A stretch of DNA of 24,190 bases from DAOTXK01 sp034435395 (GTDB taxonomy: Bacteria; Chloroflexota; Anaerolineae; Aggregatilineales; Ch27). The stretch spans positions 1 through 24,190 of the forward strand of contig DAOTXK010000224.1 in the NCBI GenBank assembly GCA_034435395.1. The letters run 5' to 3'. Of the stretch, positions 13,531 to 20,422 are shown piece after piece. Within the stretch, counting starts at the first letter, position 1, and each line of letters starts with the position of its first letter. The notes under the pieces are model-generated. The model was not told the origin of the DNA, ran no database searches, and saw only the letters and a list, made by a program, of their open reading frames with translations. The translations under genes and the position numbers were made by a program.

Positions 13531-15384
13531 CTATCCGCCGTAAGGCTCAACCCAGTATTCGCCTTCTGTCCCACTGGCCGTCCAGCCAATGATGCCATTA
13601 TAGTTAATCTGCCACCATGTATACCCGTCCGCGCAAACTGGCCCCCCCACCACGACAAACACAGCCTCGCCCGGTGCCCGGCCCACCTCGGAAGCATTCA
13701 AGGACGGCTCGCTGCGTAGCTTATTGGGCAGCCCTGGCGTCACACGCCCGGTCTGTCCCACCGTCAATCGGGGCGGCGGCGCGCCAGGACATTGATAGGC
13801 CCCCTGAGTCGACGAGCCAGAAGAGAGCGTGGGTTCGGGAAGCGGGGTGGATGTCGGGCGGTTGCTGCCGGTTGAAGCGACAACCGACCCGCCATCGTAA
13901 AGCACCTGCCGCCACAATTGATCAAGGACCTGAAGCGCCGTCAGGTTGCGAACCGGAAACCCATAATTCAGGTGCTCGGCATCAAAGTGACAGTTCAGGT
14001 TATCGGGCGGTGTGGAGGGATGGACGCCATCGTCGCTGATGCCGCGATTGGGGAGGCTCTGTAGGGCCTGCCAGTAGTTCCACAACGGGATGTCATAGGC
14101 GCGGGCGACCCCGACAATGACCCGGTTAAACTCGTCGACGCGGGCGGCGTTAAAAACGTCCACCGGTTTGGGCGGCAACGTGCTCAAGACCGGGATCACG
14201 CCCATCTCTATCGAAATCTCAACAATCCGGCGCATGTTGGCGGCATACGTCTCGGTAGCCACCCCGCCGGCATCGTTGGTGCCCAGCATGATCAACGCGA
14301 CCGCTGGCCTGACCAGACGATACTCACACCGCAGGGGCGTCTCGCCGGGGCGGCACAGCGCCGCATCGGCATGCCCCGGATCAAGCACGTCCAGCGTGCT
14401 CCAGCCATTGCCTGCCGCCAGCAATGGCGAGTCAAAGGGATTGTAGCCCCGCCCATTCGGCCCGGAAAAATACTGAATGACAGGAGCATAGCGGCTGTAT
14501 TCGCCCAGGTTGTAATTGCCGTTGCCGATCTGGGTCAGGAACTGCCCGGCCACAGTAATGCTATCCCCCACCCGCGTGAAAACATTGGGCAGGTTACCTT
14601 TCGCCAGCCCGTCCAGGAGAATCTGCCGGGAGCGCGCCGTGATACCGGTGACGATGCCCGCCACATCAGCCGCCCCCAGATGCTGGGGAACCTGGGCGAC
14701 AGCCGTTGGCGCTGGCGTGGGTGAGACATTAACGACCGCGCCGGAGACGTTGAAGAGATTCACATCCACGTTAAAAATCACGTACTCGGCGGACACCCAA
14801 CCAATGGTGCCATCGGGGGTGATGACCTGAACCCAGTTGTTATCCGAAGTACGGCCGATGACATTGAGTGGCGTGTTCGACTCCAGCATGGTGATGATGT
14901 CGCCGCCCGTCCCCGGCCTGTCCCGCAGACGAAGGCCGCCACAACTGGGGCACACCGCGGCACGGGGAGTGGCCGTGGCTGGAGGGCTGGTAGGAGCGGC
15001 GATACTGGGGGTCAGTGACGGCAGGGGCGTCCGGGTGGGCAGAATCAGCGGCGTGGCCGTGGGCGGTGCGGTCGGCAGGGGTGTCTGAGTCAGCGTGGGG
15101 GTCAGGCTGGGCAAAATCCCCAGGTTCTCTTGAGTCGGCAGCAGCATACGGGTGGCCGTCGCTGAGGGCGTCAGGGAAACCGAAGTCGTGCCGAGAGGCG
15201 TCAGGGCAATGGTCGGGGGGCCGACAGTCATGCCAGGTGTCGTGGGGATCACCAGCGGGGTGAAAGTGGGCTGCTCGCGGGGAGTCTCCGGGACTGGTTC
15301 CATCTGCTGCGTGAAGTTACAGCCAGCCAATGCCAGCATCAGCACCATACCGAAAGATACCGGCCACCGACGCTTGGTGCGCAT
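13531..15384 (-). CDS. Lipoprotein with SH3b domains flanking an SGNH/GDSL hydrolase domain
   Basis: This exported lipoprotein has 617 residues. A signal peptide ends in the lipobox LAGC (Cys22). A Pro/Thr-rich stalk (~35-140) follows, then a bacterial SH3b domain (~145-205: LRLRDRPGTGG, NNWVQVITPDGTIGWVSAEYV), an SGNH hydrolase domain (~240-495), a second short stalk and a second SH3b-like domain (~537-615). SGNH block I is GDS with Ser275, block III is GTND with Asn370, and block V is DGVH with Asp452 and His455, so the catalytic set is present. SGNH enzymes deacylate or deacetylate lipids or sugars, and SH3b domains often bind cell-wall material. A surface esterase acting on envelope polymer is plausible, but the substrate is unknown. 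Confidence 0.88.
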   Translation of the reverse strand: MRTKRRWPVSFGMVLMLALAGCNFTQQMEPVPETPREQPTFTPLVIPTTPGMTVGPPTIALTPLGTTSVSLTPSATATRMLLPTQENLGILPSLTPTLTQTPLPTAPPTATPLILPTRTPLPSLTPSIAAPTSPPATATPRAAVCPSCGGLRLRDRPGTGGDIITMLESNTPLNVIGRTSDNNWVQVITPDGTIGWVSAEYVIFNVDVNLFNVSGAVVNVSPTPAPTAVAQVPQHLGAADVAGIVTGITARSRQILLDGLAKGNLPNVFTRVGDSITVAGQFLTQIGNGNYNLGEYSRYAPVIQYFSGPNGRGYNPFDSPLLAAGNGWSTLDVLDPGHADAALCRPGETPLRCEYRLVRPAVALIMLGTNDAGGVATETYAANMRRIVEISIEMGVIPVLSTLPPKPVDVFNAARVDEFNRVIVGVARAYDIPLWNYWQALQSLPNRGISDDGVHPSTPPDNLNCHFDAEHLNYGFPVRNLTALQVLDQLWRQVLYDGGSVVASTGSNRPTSTPLPEPTLSSGSSTQGAYQCPGAPPPRLTVGQTGRVTPGLPNKLRSEPSLNASEVGRAPGEAVFVVVGGPVCADGYTWWQINYNGIIGWTASGTEGEYWVEPYGG

Positions 15385-15523
15385 ACTCGTGTATTCCTTG
15401 CGGGCGACCCTGCCAATCGGCTCTATTCTAACGTGGAAATCGGAAAGGCGCGCCTGGGGAGTATGGGCCAGCTGCGCGCGGTGGAGGCGTTGAGCGGCGG
15501 GTCACTTGGAATGAAAGCTGAGC

Positions 15524-16276
15524 TTAAGTGCGTGGCATCCCGACATCATGGACGAGGGGCGGCGCTTCCAGGCCATGCGCTTCCAGCAAAACCTCATCAC
15601 TCAGAATGACCTGGGTGGGGCCATCAGCCACCACACACCCCCTGTCCAGAATCACCGTCCGCGAACATAACTCCTGCACCAGACGCATATCGTGCGTGCT
15701 GATCAACATGGTTTGCTGGTCGATTTCCCGCAACAGTCGGACCAACCCGCGTCGGGCGCGGGGGTCCAACCCCGCCGTAGGCTCGTCCAGCACCAGGATT
15801 TTCGGGTCCATACTGAGGACGGTCGCGATGGCGATGCGTTTCCGCTCCCCGCTGCTGAGGTGAAAGGGGACACGATCGGCGTAGTCGCTCATCCCCACCG
15901 CCGCCAGCGCGCGCGCCACCCGCTGGCGCACTTCCGCTTCCGGCAACCCCATGTGCAGCGGGCCAAAAGCCACATCCTGGTACACGCGAGGGGAAAACAA
16001 CTGGTCGTCAGGATTCTGGAAGACCAGCCCGACCCAGGCCCGAATCTGGCCCAGATAAGCGTCTTCCAACGGCAGGCCGCCCACGCGAATCCGGCCGGTC
16101 GGGGTGCGCAACACCCCGTTTAACAACAACATCAACGTCGACTTGCCAGCGCCATTCGGCCCCACCAGCGCAACCTTTTCATTCGGCGCGACCGAAAGCG
16201 ACACATTGGTCAAAGCTTGATGGCCGTCCGGGTAACGAAAGGAAACGTTCTCAACCTCTATCGTATGGTGACTCAT
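15524..16276 (-). CDS. cbiO: ECF-type cobalt/nickel transporter ATPase
   Basis: This is the ATP-hydrolysing subunit of an energy-coupling-factor metal importer (CbiO/EcfA). The 250 residues from ATG 16276 carry Walker A GPNGAGKST (39-47), Q-loop Gln87 in the family-typical FQNPDDQLF, signature LSSGERKR (140-147), Walker B ILVLDEP (160-166) and switch His195. The frame extends to a TTG at 16297, but the ATG lies 4 nt after the cbiQ stop and suits translational coupling. The signature has Ser for the usual first Gly of LSGGE, a variant seen in this subfamily. The FQNPDDQ sequence and the neighbouring cbiQ and cbiM separate it from other ABC ATPases. Confidence 0.95.
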   Translation of the reverse strand: MSHHTIEVENVSFRYPDGHQALTNVSLSVAPNEKVALVGPNGAGKSTLMLLLNGVLRTPTGRIRVGGLPLEDAYLGQIRAWVGLVFQNPDDQLFSPRVYQDVAFGPLHMGLPEAEVRQRVARALAAVGMSDYADRVPFHLSSGERKRIAIATVLSMDPKILVLDEPTAGLDPRARRGLVRLLREIDQQTMLISTHDMRLVQELCSRTVILDRGCVVADGPTQVILSDEVLLEAHGLEAPPLVHDVGMPRT

Positions 16277-16280
16277 AGGC

Positions 16281-17069
16281 TCAGTTCCACCACCCAAACG
16301 CCAGCAGTTCGACGATGACCAGCGCCACTACCGGCACCGCGCCTCGCCAGACAGCGCCCCAGGTCAACGGCGGCGGACTCAGCGTGCGCACCTGTCCGGC
16401 ATATCCCCGCGCCAGCATGGCAGCATAGACCCGTTCGCTCCGCTCGTAACTGCGCAGGAAGAGATTACCGATCATGCCGCCCGCCACGCGCGCCCGCCAG
16501 CGTAAGCCGCCCCCCCCTTTCCGACCGGGAAGCGTGCCGCTCCGCGCCGCCCGCGCCCGGATCAGCCGCTCGGCCTCATCTTTTAACGTAAATCCATACC
16601 GATACATAAACCCAATAATGGCCACCAGCGTTCCCGGAAGCCGCAGGCTACCCAGCGCCCAGAGTAAATCGGTGAATTGCGTGCTCATCGCCAGCAGTAA
16701 CGCCGCCTGTACGGCCAGCCAGCTCTTGATCATAATCGCGGCAAAACGCGCCAGCCCGGCGTCGCTGATGGTCAGTCCCAGGAAGTGACCTGCCGGTTCC
16801 CCCGGCACTGTGAAAAGTAGCGTGATCGCGGCCAGCGCAAATGGGAAAGCCACCGCCGCCGAACGGGCCAAACGCCACACCCCCAGGCCGCCCACCACAG
16901 CCAGCCCACCCACGACCGTCCACAGCAATGGATAGGCCGGCCAGGCCCCATCCGGAGTCAGCACGATGCCTGCAATCATCAGCACCGTCATAATCACTTT
17001 GACGCGAGGGTCCAGTTGATGCAGCGGGCTGTCACCCGCCTCGTACCGCTCCTGCCAGCCAGGGTACAT
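16281..17069 (-). CDS. cbiQ: ECF-type cobalt/nickel transporter transmembrane subunit
   Basis: This is the EcfT-type coupling subunit, which transmits ATPase movement to the metal-binding CbiM. I place the start at ATG 17069, where AGGAGGAG lies 7 nt upstream; the frame is open to 17114, but those 15 codons are upstream of the ribosome site. The protein has 262 residues, beginning with the family pattern RYEAGDSPLHQLDPRVK, with several membrane helices. The coupling region has ERLIRARAARSG and RSYERSERVYAAMLARGYAG, the second carrying the conserved Ala-Arg-Gly that docks on CbiO. It stops 4 nt before cbiO. A TATAAT at 17098-17103 (minus strand) suggests a second promoter inside the operon. 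Confidence 0.93.
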   Translation of the reverse strand: MYPGWQERYEAGDSPLHQLDPRVKVIMTVLMIAGIVLTPDGAWPAYPLLWTVVGGLAVVGGLGVWRLARSAAVAFPFALAAITLLFTVPGEPAGHFLGLTISDAGLARFAAIMIKSWLAVQAALLLAMSTQFTDLLWALGSLRLPGTLVAIIGFMYRYGFTLKDEAERLIRARAARSGTLPGRKGGGGLRWRARVAGGMIGNLFLRSYERSERVYAAMLARGYAGQVRTLSPPPLTWGAVWRGAVPVVALVIVELLAFGWWN

Positions 17070-17097
17070 ATCCCATCTCCTCCTGGAGCGAGGCCCG

Positions 17098-17103
17098 ATT
17101 ATA
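17098..17103 (-). promoter_or_regulatory. -10 box before cbiQ
   Basis: A perfect TATAAT on the minus strand, about 29 bp before the cbiQ ATG, with no recognisable -35 or TG extension. The leader would just contain the AGGAGG site. Confidence 0.3.
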
Positions 17104-17116
17104 ACCTGAAACACAC

Positions 17117-17142
17117 GGGGAGCAGGTTCAGCACCTGCCCCC
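17117..17142. repeat. GC-rich hairpin between cbiM and cbiQ
   Basis: GCAGGT and ACCTGC pair around TCAGC, extended by GGGG/CCCC with one bulged A. It resembles the element at 7655-7741. In minus-strand RNA it lies 38 bp after the cbiM stop and could reduce read-through or stabilise the upstream mRNA. No T run follows. Confidence 0.45.
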
Positions 17143-17179
17143 CGCCACGCGCCACGTCCACAGATAAACGGTCGGGACG

Positions 17180-18151
17180 TTAGGCTGTCCGTTCAGCTTC
17201 CGTGGATTTGGAGCGGCCCGCCAGCCGGGCCACGCCATATCCAATGCCCGCGACAATGAGCACGCCGACAATGCCAGCGACGATGGTGGTGAGCGCCTCA
17301 TTTTCGATGAAGGGCACCGTGTAATCAGGCAAAATCTCGTAGGGTGAGTCCTCAGCCGCGGCGATGAATCCCTGATCCTCAGCCACGCGCTCCAGCCCGT
17401 CCGGTTCCGGGCTGGCCAGCGGCGATATGAGGGCCACCGCCAGCGCGATGATCAGGCCGACAGCAATCCAGGTCGAGCCGCGCCCCGCCTCAGGGGTGGT
17501 CCCCCCCGCCAGGTCAGGACGAGTCTGCTGCAGGAAAGCCAGCGCTCCCACCGTGATCAGAGCTTCACCAATGCCGATCAGGGCATGAACGCCGAACATC
17601 GCGGGCAGTGTCACGCTGAGAGACGTAGTCCCAGAGAGGGATAACTCCAGTGCGGTGGCCACGGCCGCCGCTTCCACCGCGACCCACGCGCCGACCGCCG
17701 CGCCGACCAGGCTGCCGGTCCGCGTCTGGCCCAGCGCCGACCTGATCCACTGATAAACGGCGTACCCCACAAAGATGGCGATGATGCCCATGTTGAACAC
17801 GTTAAAGCCCAGGGCCAGCAAGCCACCATCCTGGAAAATCAGCGCCTGCACGGCAATCACGCTGGTCATCACCAGCACGGCGGCCCAGGGCCCCAGCAGG
17901 ATGGCTGCCAGCGCCCCCCCTAACAGATGGCCCGATGTCCCACCGGCCACCGGGAAGTTGATCATCTGCGCCGCAAAGATGAACGCCGCCAGAATACCCA
18001 TCAACGGAATCTGGCGGTCGCCCAGCAGATCGCGCGTGCGGCGTAAAGCGAACCCCACCAACGCGACCATCAACCCCCACCCCACCACCGAAACAGCAAC
18101 ACTCAGGAAACCATCAGGGATATGCATGGCCAGAATCGGGAACGTAAACAT
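17180..18151 (-). CDS. cbiM: Nickel/cobalt ECF transporter substrate-binding subunit, CbiM-PDGLE (CbiMN/NikMN) fusion
   Basis: This integral membrane metal-binding (S) subunit imports Co2+ or Ni2+ with CbiQ and CbiO. MHIPDGFLS (9-17) is the metal-site signature, and His75 in FPVAGGTSGHLLGG is the other conserved ligand region. About six membrane helices follow. Residues ~245-310 form a PDGLE/CbiN-type module (PEPDGLERVAEDQGF, then YEILPDY and a last membrane helix), so CbiN/NikN is fused in. The 323-residue length fits the fusion. The ATG at 18151 has TAAGGAG 5 nt upstream, but this leaves eight residues before Met-His; see findings. Cobalt versus nickel cannot be decided from sequence alone, and no B12 or urease/hydrogenase gene is nearby. 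Confidence 0.93.
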   Translation of the reverse strand: MFTFPILAMHIPDGFLSVAVSVVGWGLMVALVGFALRRTRDLLGDRQIPLMGILAAFIFAAQMINFPVAGGTSGHLLGGALAAILLGPWAAVLVMTSVIAVQALIFQDGGLLALGFNVFNMGIIAIFVGYAVYQWIRSALGQTRTGSLVGAAVGAWVAVEAAAVATALELSLSGTTSLSVTLPAMFGVHALIGIGEALITVGALAFLQQTRPDLAGGTTPEAGRGSTWIAVGLIIALAVALISPLASPEPDGLERVAEDQGFIAAAEDSPYEILPDYTVPFIENEALTTIVAGIVGVLIVAGIGYGVARLAGRSKSTEAERTA

Positions 18152-18176
18152 GGCGTCTCCTTACGGAAAAAGTCGC

Positions 18177-18200
18177 GTTATTGTAAAAAATTACAATAAC
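18177..18200. promoter_or_regulatory. Perfect 10-bp palindrome over the cbiM transcription start (candidate metalloregulator operator)
   Basis: GTTATTGTAA and TTACAATAAC are exact inverted arms separated by AAAA. It begins immediately downstream of the predicted -10 (18201-18206) and so covers the +1 site, the classic position for a repressor. The length and AT-rich dyad resemble Fur/Zur-family or NikR-type operators, but it does not match a specific consensus I know. Confidence 0.7.
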
Positions 18201-18229
18201 ATGATACCAGACTTCGCGCCATCCGTAAA
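18201..18229 (-). promoter_or_regulatory. cbiMQO promoter with extended -10
   Basis: Minus strand: TTTACG (18224-18229), a 17-bp spacer, TATCAT (18201-18206) with TGG just upstream as an extended -10. The leader to the ATG at 18151 is about 45 nt, too short for a cobalamin riboswitch; none is seen. Confidence 0.6.
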
Positions 18230-18258
18230 GTGGCGAGCCGCCCGAATCCTATCCGTCA

Positions 18259-18300
18259 CCAGCGCCCGCCCATCAGCGCCCGCTCACCAGCGCCCGCTCT
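18259..18300. repeat. Three tandem 14-bp repeats
   Basis: Units 18259-18272, 18273-18286 and 18287-18300 share CAGCGCCCGC with period exactly 14 and two to four differences between units. They lie immediately after the DUF3048 stop (minus strand) and before the cbiM promoter. Too short and unspaced for CRISPR. Confidence 0.7.
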
Positions 18301-18302
18301 CC

Positions 18303-19607
18303 TTAATTGTGAACCGCCAGCGGCAGGTCCATCACCGCCAGTCCGTTGAGGTTCAGAAAATCAACGGCGGCCCAGACCGTGCGCCCATCCTCCAGGCGTC
18401 CCACCACCCAGGCTCCGGTTTCATCCCGCCCCAACAAATGCAGCTCTGTCCCGCGAACGCCAACTCCCAGGAGGCCAAAACCTGTTCCCGGCCCCGCCCG
18501 CAGATTCAGGCTGGCCGCGGTGACGCTCGCCACAGGCGCATCCTCGCGCGCGATGATCAGCTGGTACCCGTTGAACCAGGTCGCCGGGACCAGCTGAAAC
18601 CACGTATTGCCAGGCTTAAAGGGCAGCAAATCCCCGGCTTCATCCTGAAAGTGAATCCGGTCTTCCTCAGTTGGGCGAACCCAGCGCCCCTCAAAATACC
18701 GCCCATCCCGGAAGAGCACCGCCCGTCCCTCGCCGCTCAGCGTGATGTCGAAGGCGTAGTTCGCCGTGCCCCAGTAATTGTCCCGCACTCGCTCCTGCTC
18801 CGTATGGACGGCCTCAAAGACCACCACATTCGCCGCGCTGATCCGTTCGCCGGTCAGGGCATCAAACTGCGGCTCGCCGTCCTGACTGCGCAGCCAGCGG
18901 CCACTGGCCGCCTCATAGGCCCAGTTCACAGCCGTCTGGCGGTAGAACAGATCGAACGACGGGGTCATCACCCCGCCCGCCGGGACCTGGACGTTAAAGG
19001 CCAGCCCGCTCAGATCGACGCGCTCGTCGATTATGCCTTCGGCGGCCGCCGCCCGGTGCAGGTCCTCGGTGGTGGTATACAGGGTATGCTCATACGCCAG
19101 TCCAGGTTGCGGGAAGCGGCAGTACGGCGGGCACGGGCCGCCGCCGACAGCGCTGTTGGCGACAAAACGGTCGGCCCGAATGCGATCCAGGGTGCCCTGG
19201 GCAGCGCCGGAATAGCCGTAGATCGCCGCATAATAATGGACCAGCGGCAGATCGGACAGCCGGGCGCTGCGAACCGGGCCCAGGTGTTCGACATCTTGGC
19301 CCAGAAAGACCGCTGCAAACCGGGTCACGCCCCCTTCAACCAGTATCTCCCACACATGATCCGCCTGGCTGAGGCCCGATTGCGGGCGCACGACGGGCGG
19401 CCAGTTGGTGATCTTCACCAGCAGTGGCCGACGTTCGAGATTCTCCGGCATGTCGAGCGCCAGGCCCGTCAGTGGATTGACGCCCTCCGGATACTCCTCC
19501 GGTCCGAGCACAGCGCCTCCGCCACTGCCGCCCTGGGCCGCGGCGGGAATCGTGAGCGACAGTAGAAGCAGTACCACCAGCCATCCACTCCCCCGCTGCA
19601 CCATCAT
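18303..19607 (-). CDS. Exported DUF3048 protein with C-terminal SH3b domain
   Basis: The start is at tandem ATGs (19607 or 19604), since AGGAGG lies 3 and 6 nt before them; the frame stays open to 19721 but that part overlaps the promoter. The 434 residues begin with a signal peptide (hydrophobic LVVLLLLSLTIP, likely cut after AAAQ at ~25). A DUF3048 N-terminal domain follows: NPLTGL, RPLLVKITNWPPVVRPQSGL, ADHVWEILVEGGVTRFAAVF, GPVRSAR. The DUF3048 C-terminal half ends in the region with NTWFQLVP, and an SH3b domain (~370-425: ASLNLRAGPGTGFGLLGVG) closes the protein. This family is related to YerB lipoprotein of B. subtilis; no enzymatic role is established to my knowledge. The SH3b suggests wall contact. 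No lipobox Cys is visible here, so it is probably secreted and soluble. Confidence 0.88.
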   Translation of the reverse strand: MMVQRGSGWLVVLLLLSLTIPAAAQGGSGGGAVLGPEEYPEGVNPLTGLALDMPENLERRPLLVKITNWPPVVRPQSGLSQADHVWEILVEGGVTRFAAVFLGQDVEHLGPVRSARLSDLPLVHYYAAIYGYSGAAQGTLDRIRADRFVANSAVGGGPCPPYCRFPQPGLAYEHTLYTTTEDLHRAAAAEGIIDERVDLSGLAFNVQVPAGGVMTPSFDLFYRQTAVNWAYEAASGRWLRSQDGEPQFDALTGERISAANVVVFEAVHTEQERVRDNYWGTANYAFDITLSGEGRAVLFRDGRYFEGRWVRPTEEDRIHFQDEAGDLLPFKPGNTWFQLVPATWFNGYQLIIAREDAPVASVTAASLNLRAGPGTGFGLLGVGVRGTELHLLGRDETGAWVVGRLEDGRTVWAAVDFLNLNGLAVMDLPLAVHN

Positions 19608-19633
19608 GCTCCTCCTGCCATTCCAGGATAAAA

Positions 19634-19657
19634 ACAATCGGAAATCGGGTCGATTGT
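19634..19657. promoter_or_regulatory. Inverted repeat over the DUF3048 promoter
   Basis: ACAATCG and CGATTGT, exact 7-bp arms with a 10-bp spacer. It overlaps the minus-strand -10 (19653-19658) and the expected start of transcription. Candidate operator for the DUF3048 gene. Confidence 0.45.
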
Positions 19658-19681
19658 GCCGCCACGTCCACGCTTTGTCAA
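19653..19681 (-). promoter_or_regulatory. DUF3048 gene promoter
   Basis: Minus strand: perfect TTGACA (19676-19681), a 17-bp spacer, CACAAT (19653-19658). Leader of about 40 nt to the ATG at 19607. Confidence 0.6.
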
Positions 19682-19703
19682 AAATCGCCAGGTTCGTTAC
19701 ATT
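19675..19703 (+). promoter_or_regulatory. Endonuclease V gene promoter
   Basis: TTGTCA (19675-19680), a 17-bp spacer, TACATT (19698-19703). The -35 overlaps that of the divergent DUF3048 promoter by five bases. Initiation near 19710 leaves too little leader for the ATG at 19715 and supports the ATG at 19745. Confidence 0.55.
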
Positions 19704-19744
19704 GCAGGCCGGATATGTCATTCCTGGCAGTCAAAGGTTGGGCC

Positions 19745-20422
19745 ATGCCCCCCATCCCTAACCCGGACCTTCACCGTTGGGACCTGGAACCCGGCGAAGC
19801 CATCGCCCTCCAGCGGCGACTGGCGGGGCAGTTACGCTCGGACTGCCCGCTCGATCTGGGGGCGCTGCACACCATCGCCGGCGTGGATGTCAGCGTGCGG
19901 GGAGAGCGATCGTGTGCGGCCATCGTCGTGCTGACGTTCCCCGGGCTAGAGGTGGTGGAGATCAGCAAGGCAGCCCTGCCCACGCGGTTCCCGTACATCC
20001 CCGGCCTGCTCAGTTTCCGCGAAGGCGCGGTCATCCTGGCCGCCTATGAGCGGCTCCAGCAGACCCCGGACGCGCTGATCTTCGACGGACAGGGGCAGGC
20101 CCACCCCAGACGGTTGGGCATCGCTGCCCACATCGGCCTGTGGCTGGGCCGCCCCACCATCGGCTGTGCCAAATCGCGGCTGACCGGCAGCCATGCCGAG
20201 GTTGGGGAAGACAAAGGAGACTTTGATCTGCTCCTGGCGTCCGATGGGGAAGTCATCGGCGTGGTGCTGCGCACGCGAGCGAACGCCAAGCCGGTATATG
20301 TATCGCCGGGGCACCTCTGCGATCTGAACTCCGCGCGCCGCGTCGTCATGGCGTGCGTCACGCACTACCGCCTGCCGGAACCGATCCGGGCCGCCCACCA
20401 CGCCGCCGGATCAGACGAGTAA
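19745..20422 (+). CDS. nfi: Endonuclease V (deoxyinosine 3'-endonuclease)
   Basis: This DNA-repair nuclease nicks the second phosphodiester bond 3' of deoxyinosine and other deaminated bases. From ATG 19745 (AAAGG 7 nt upstream) it has 225 residues, the same size as E. coli Nfi. The catalytic acids are D48 (AGVDVS), E93 (SFREG) and D114 (FDGQG). Tyr84 in FPYIPG is the strand-separating wedge, Lys143 in GCAKSRL completes the site, and AHPRRLGIAAH is present. The ATG at 19715 would add ten residues with no ribosome site and lies at the predicted transcription start. It has its own promoter, divergent from DUF3048, and overlaps the convergent CPBP-like gene by 12 bp at the 3' end. Confidence 0.95.
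   Translation: MPPIPNPDLHRWDLEPGEAIALQRRLAGQLRSDCPLDLGALHTIAGVDVSVRGERSCAAIVVLTFPGLEVVEISKAALPTRFPYIPGLLSFREGAVILAAYERLQQTPDALIFDGQGQAHPRRLGIAAHIGLWLGRPTIGCAKSRLTGSHAEVGEDKGDFDLLLASDGEVIGVVLRTRANAKPVYVSPGHLCDLNSARRVVMACVTHYRLPEPIRAAHHAAGSDE

Noticed and set aside
17070..17114. N-terminal extension of CbiQ
   Set aside because: It contains the AGGAGGAG ribosome site and a TATAAT, and the conserved family start follows the ATG at 17069.
18259..18300. CRISPR array
   Set aside because: Repeat units are 14 bp with no spacers and no cas genes are nearby.
18152..18302. Cobalamin riboswitch before cbiM
   Set aside because: The leader from the predicted promoter is about 45 nt and no B12-box or aptamer-like fold is visible.
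17775..19565. 596-codon plus-strand frame opposite cbiM and the DUF3048 gene
   Set aside because: It spans two recognised minus-strand genes, their promoter and the 14-bp repeats, and shows no motif.
19608..19721. N-terminal extension of the DUF3048 protein
   Set aside because: It overlaps TTGACA-17-CACAAT and precedes the AGGAGG site; the signal peptide begins properly after the ATG at 19607/19604.
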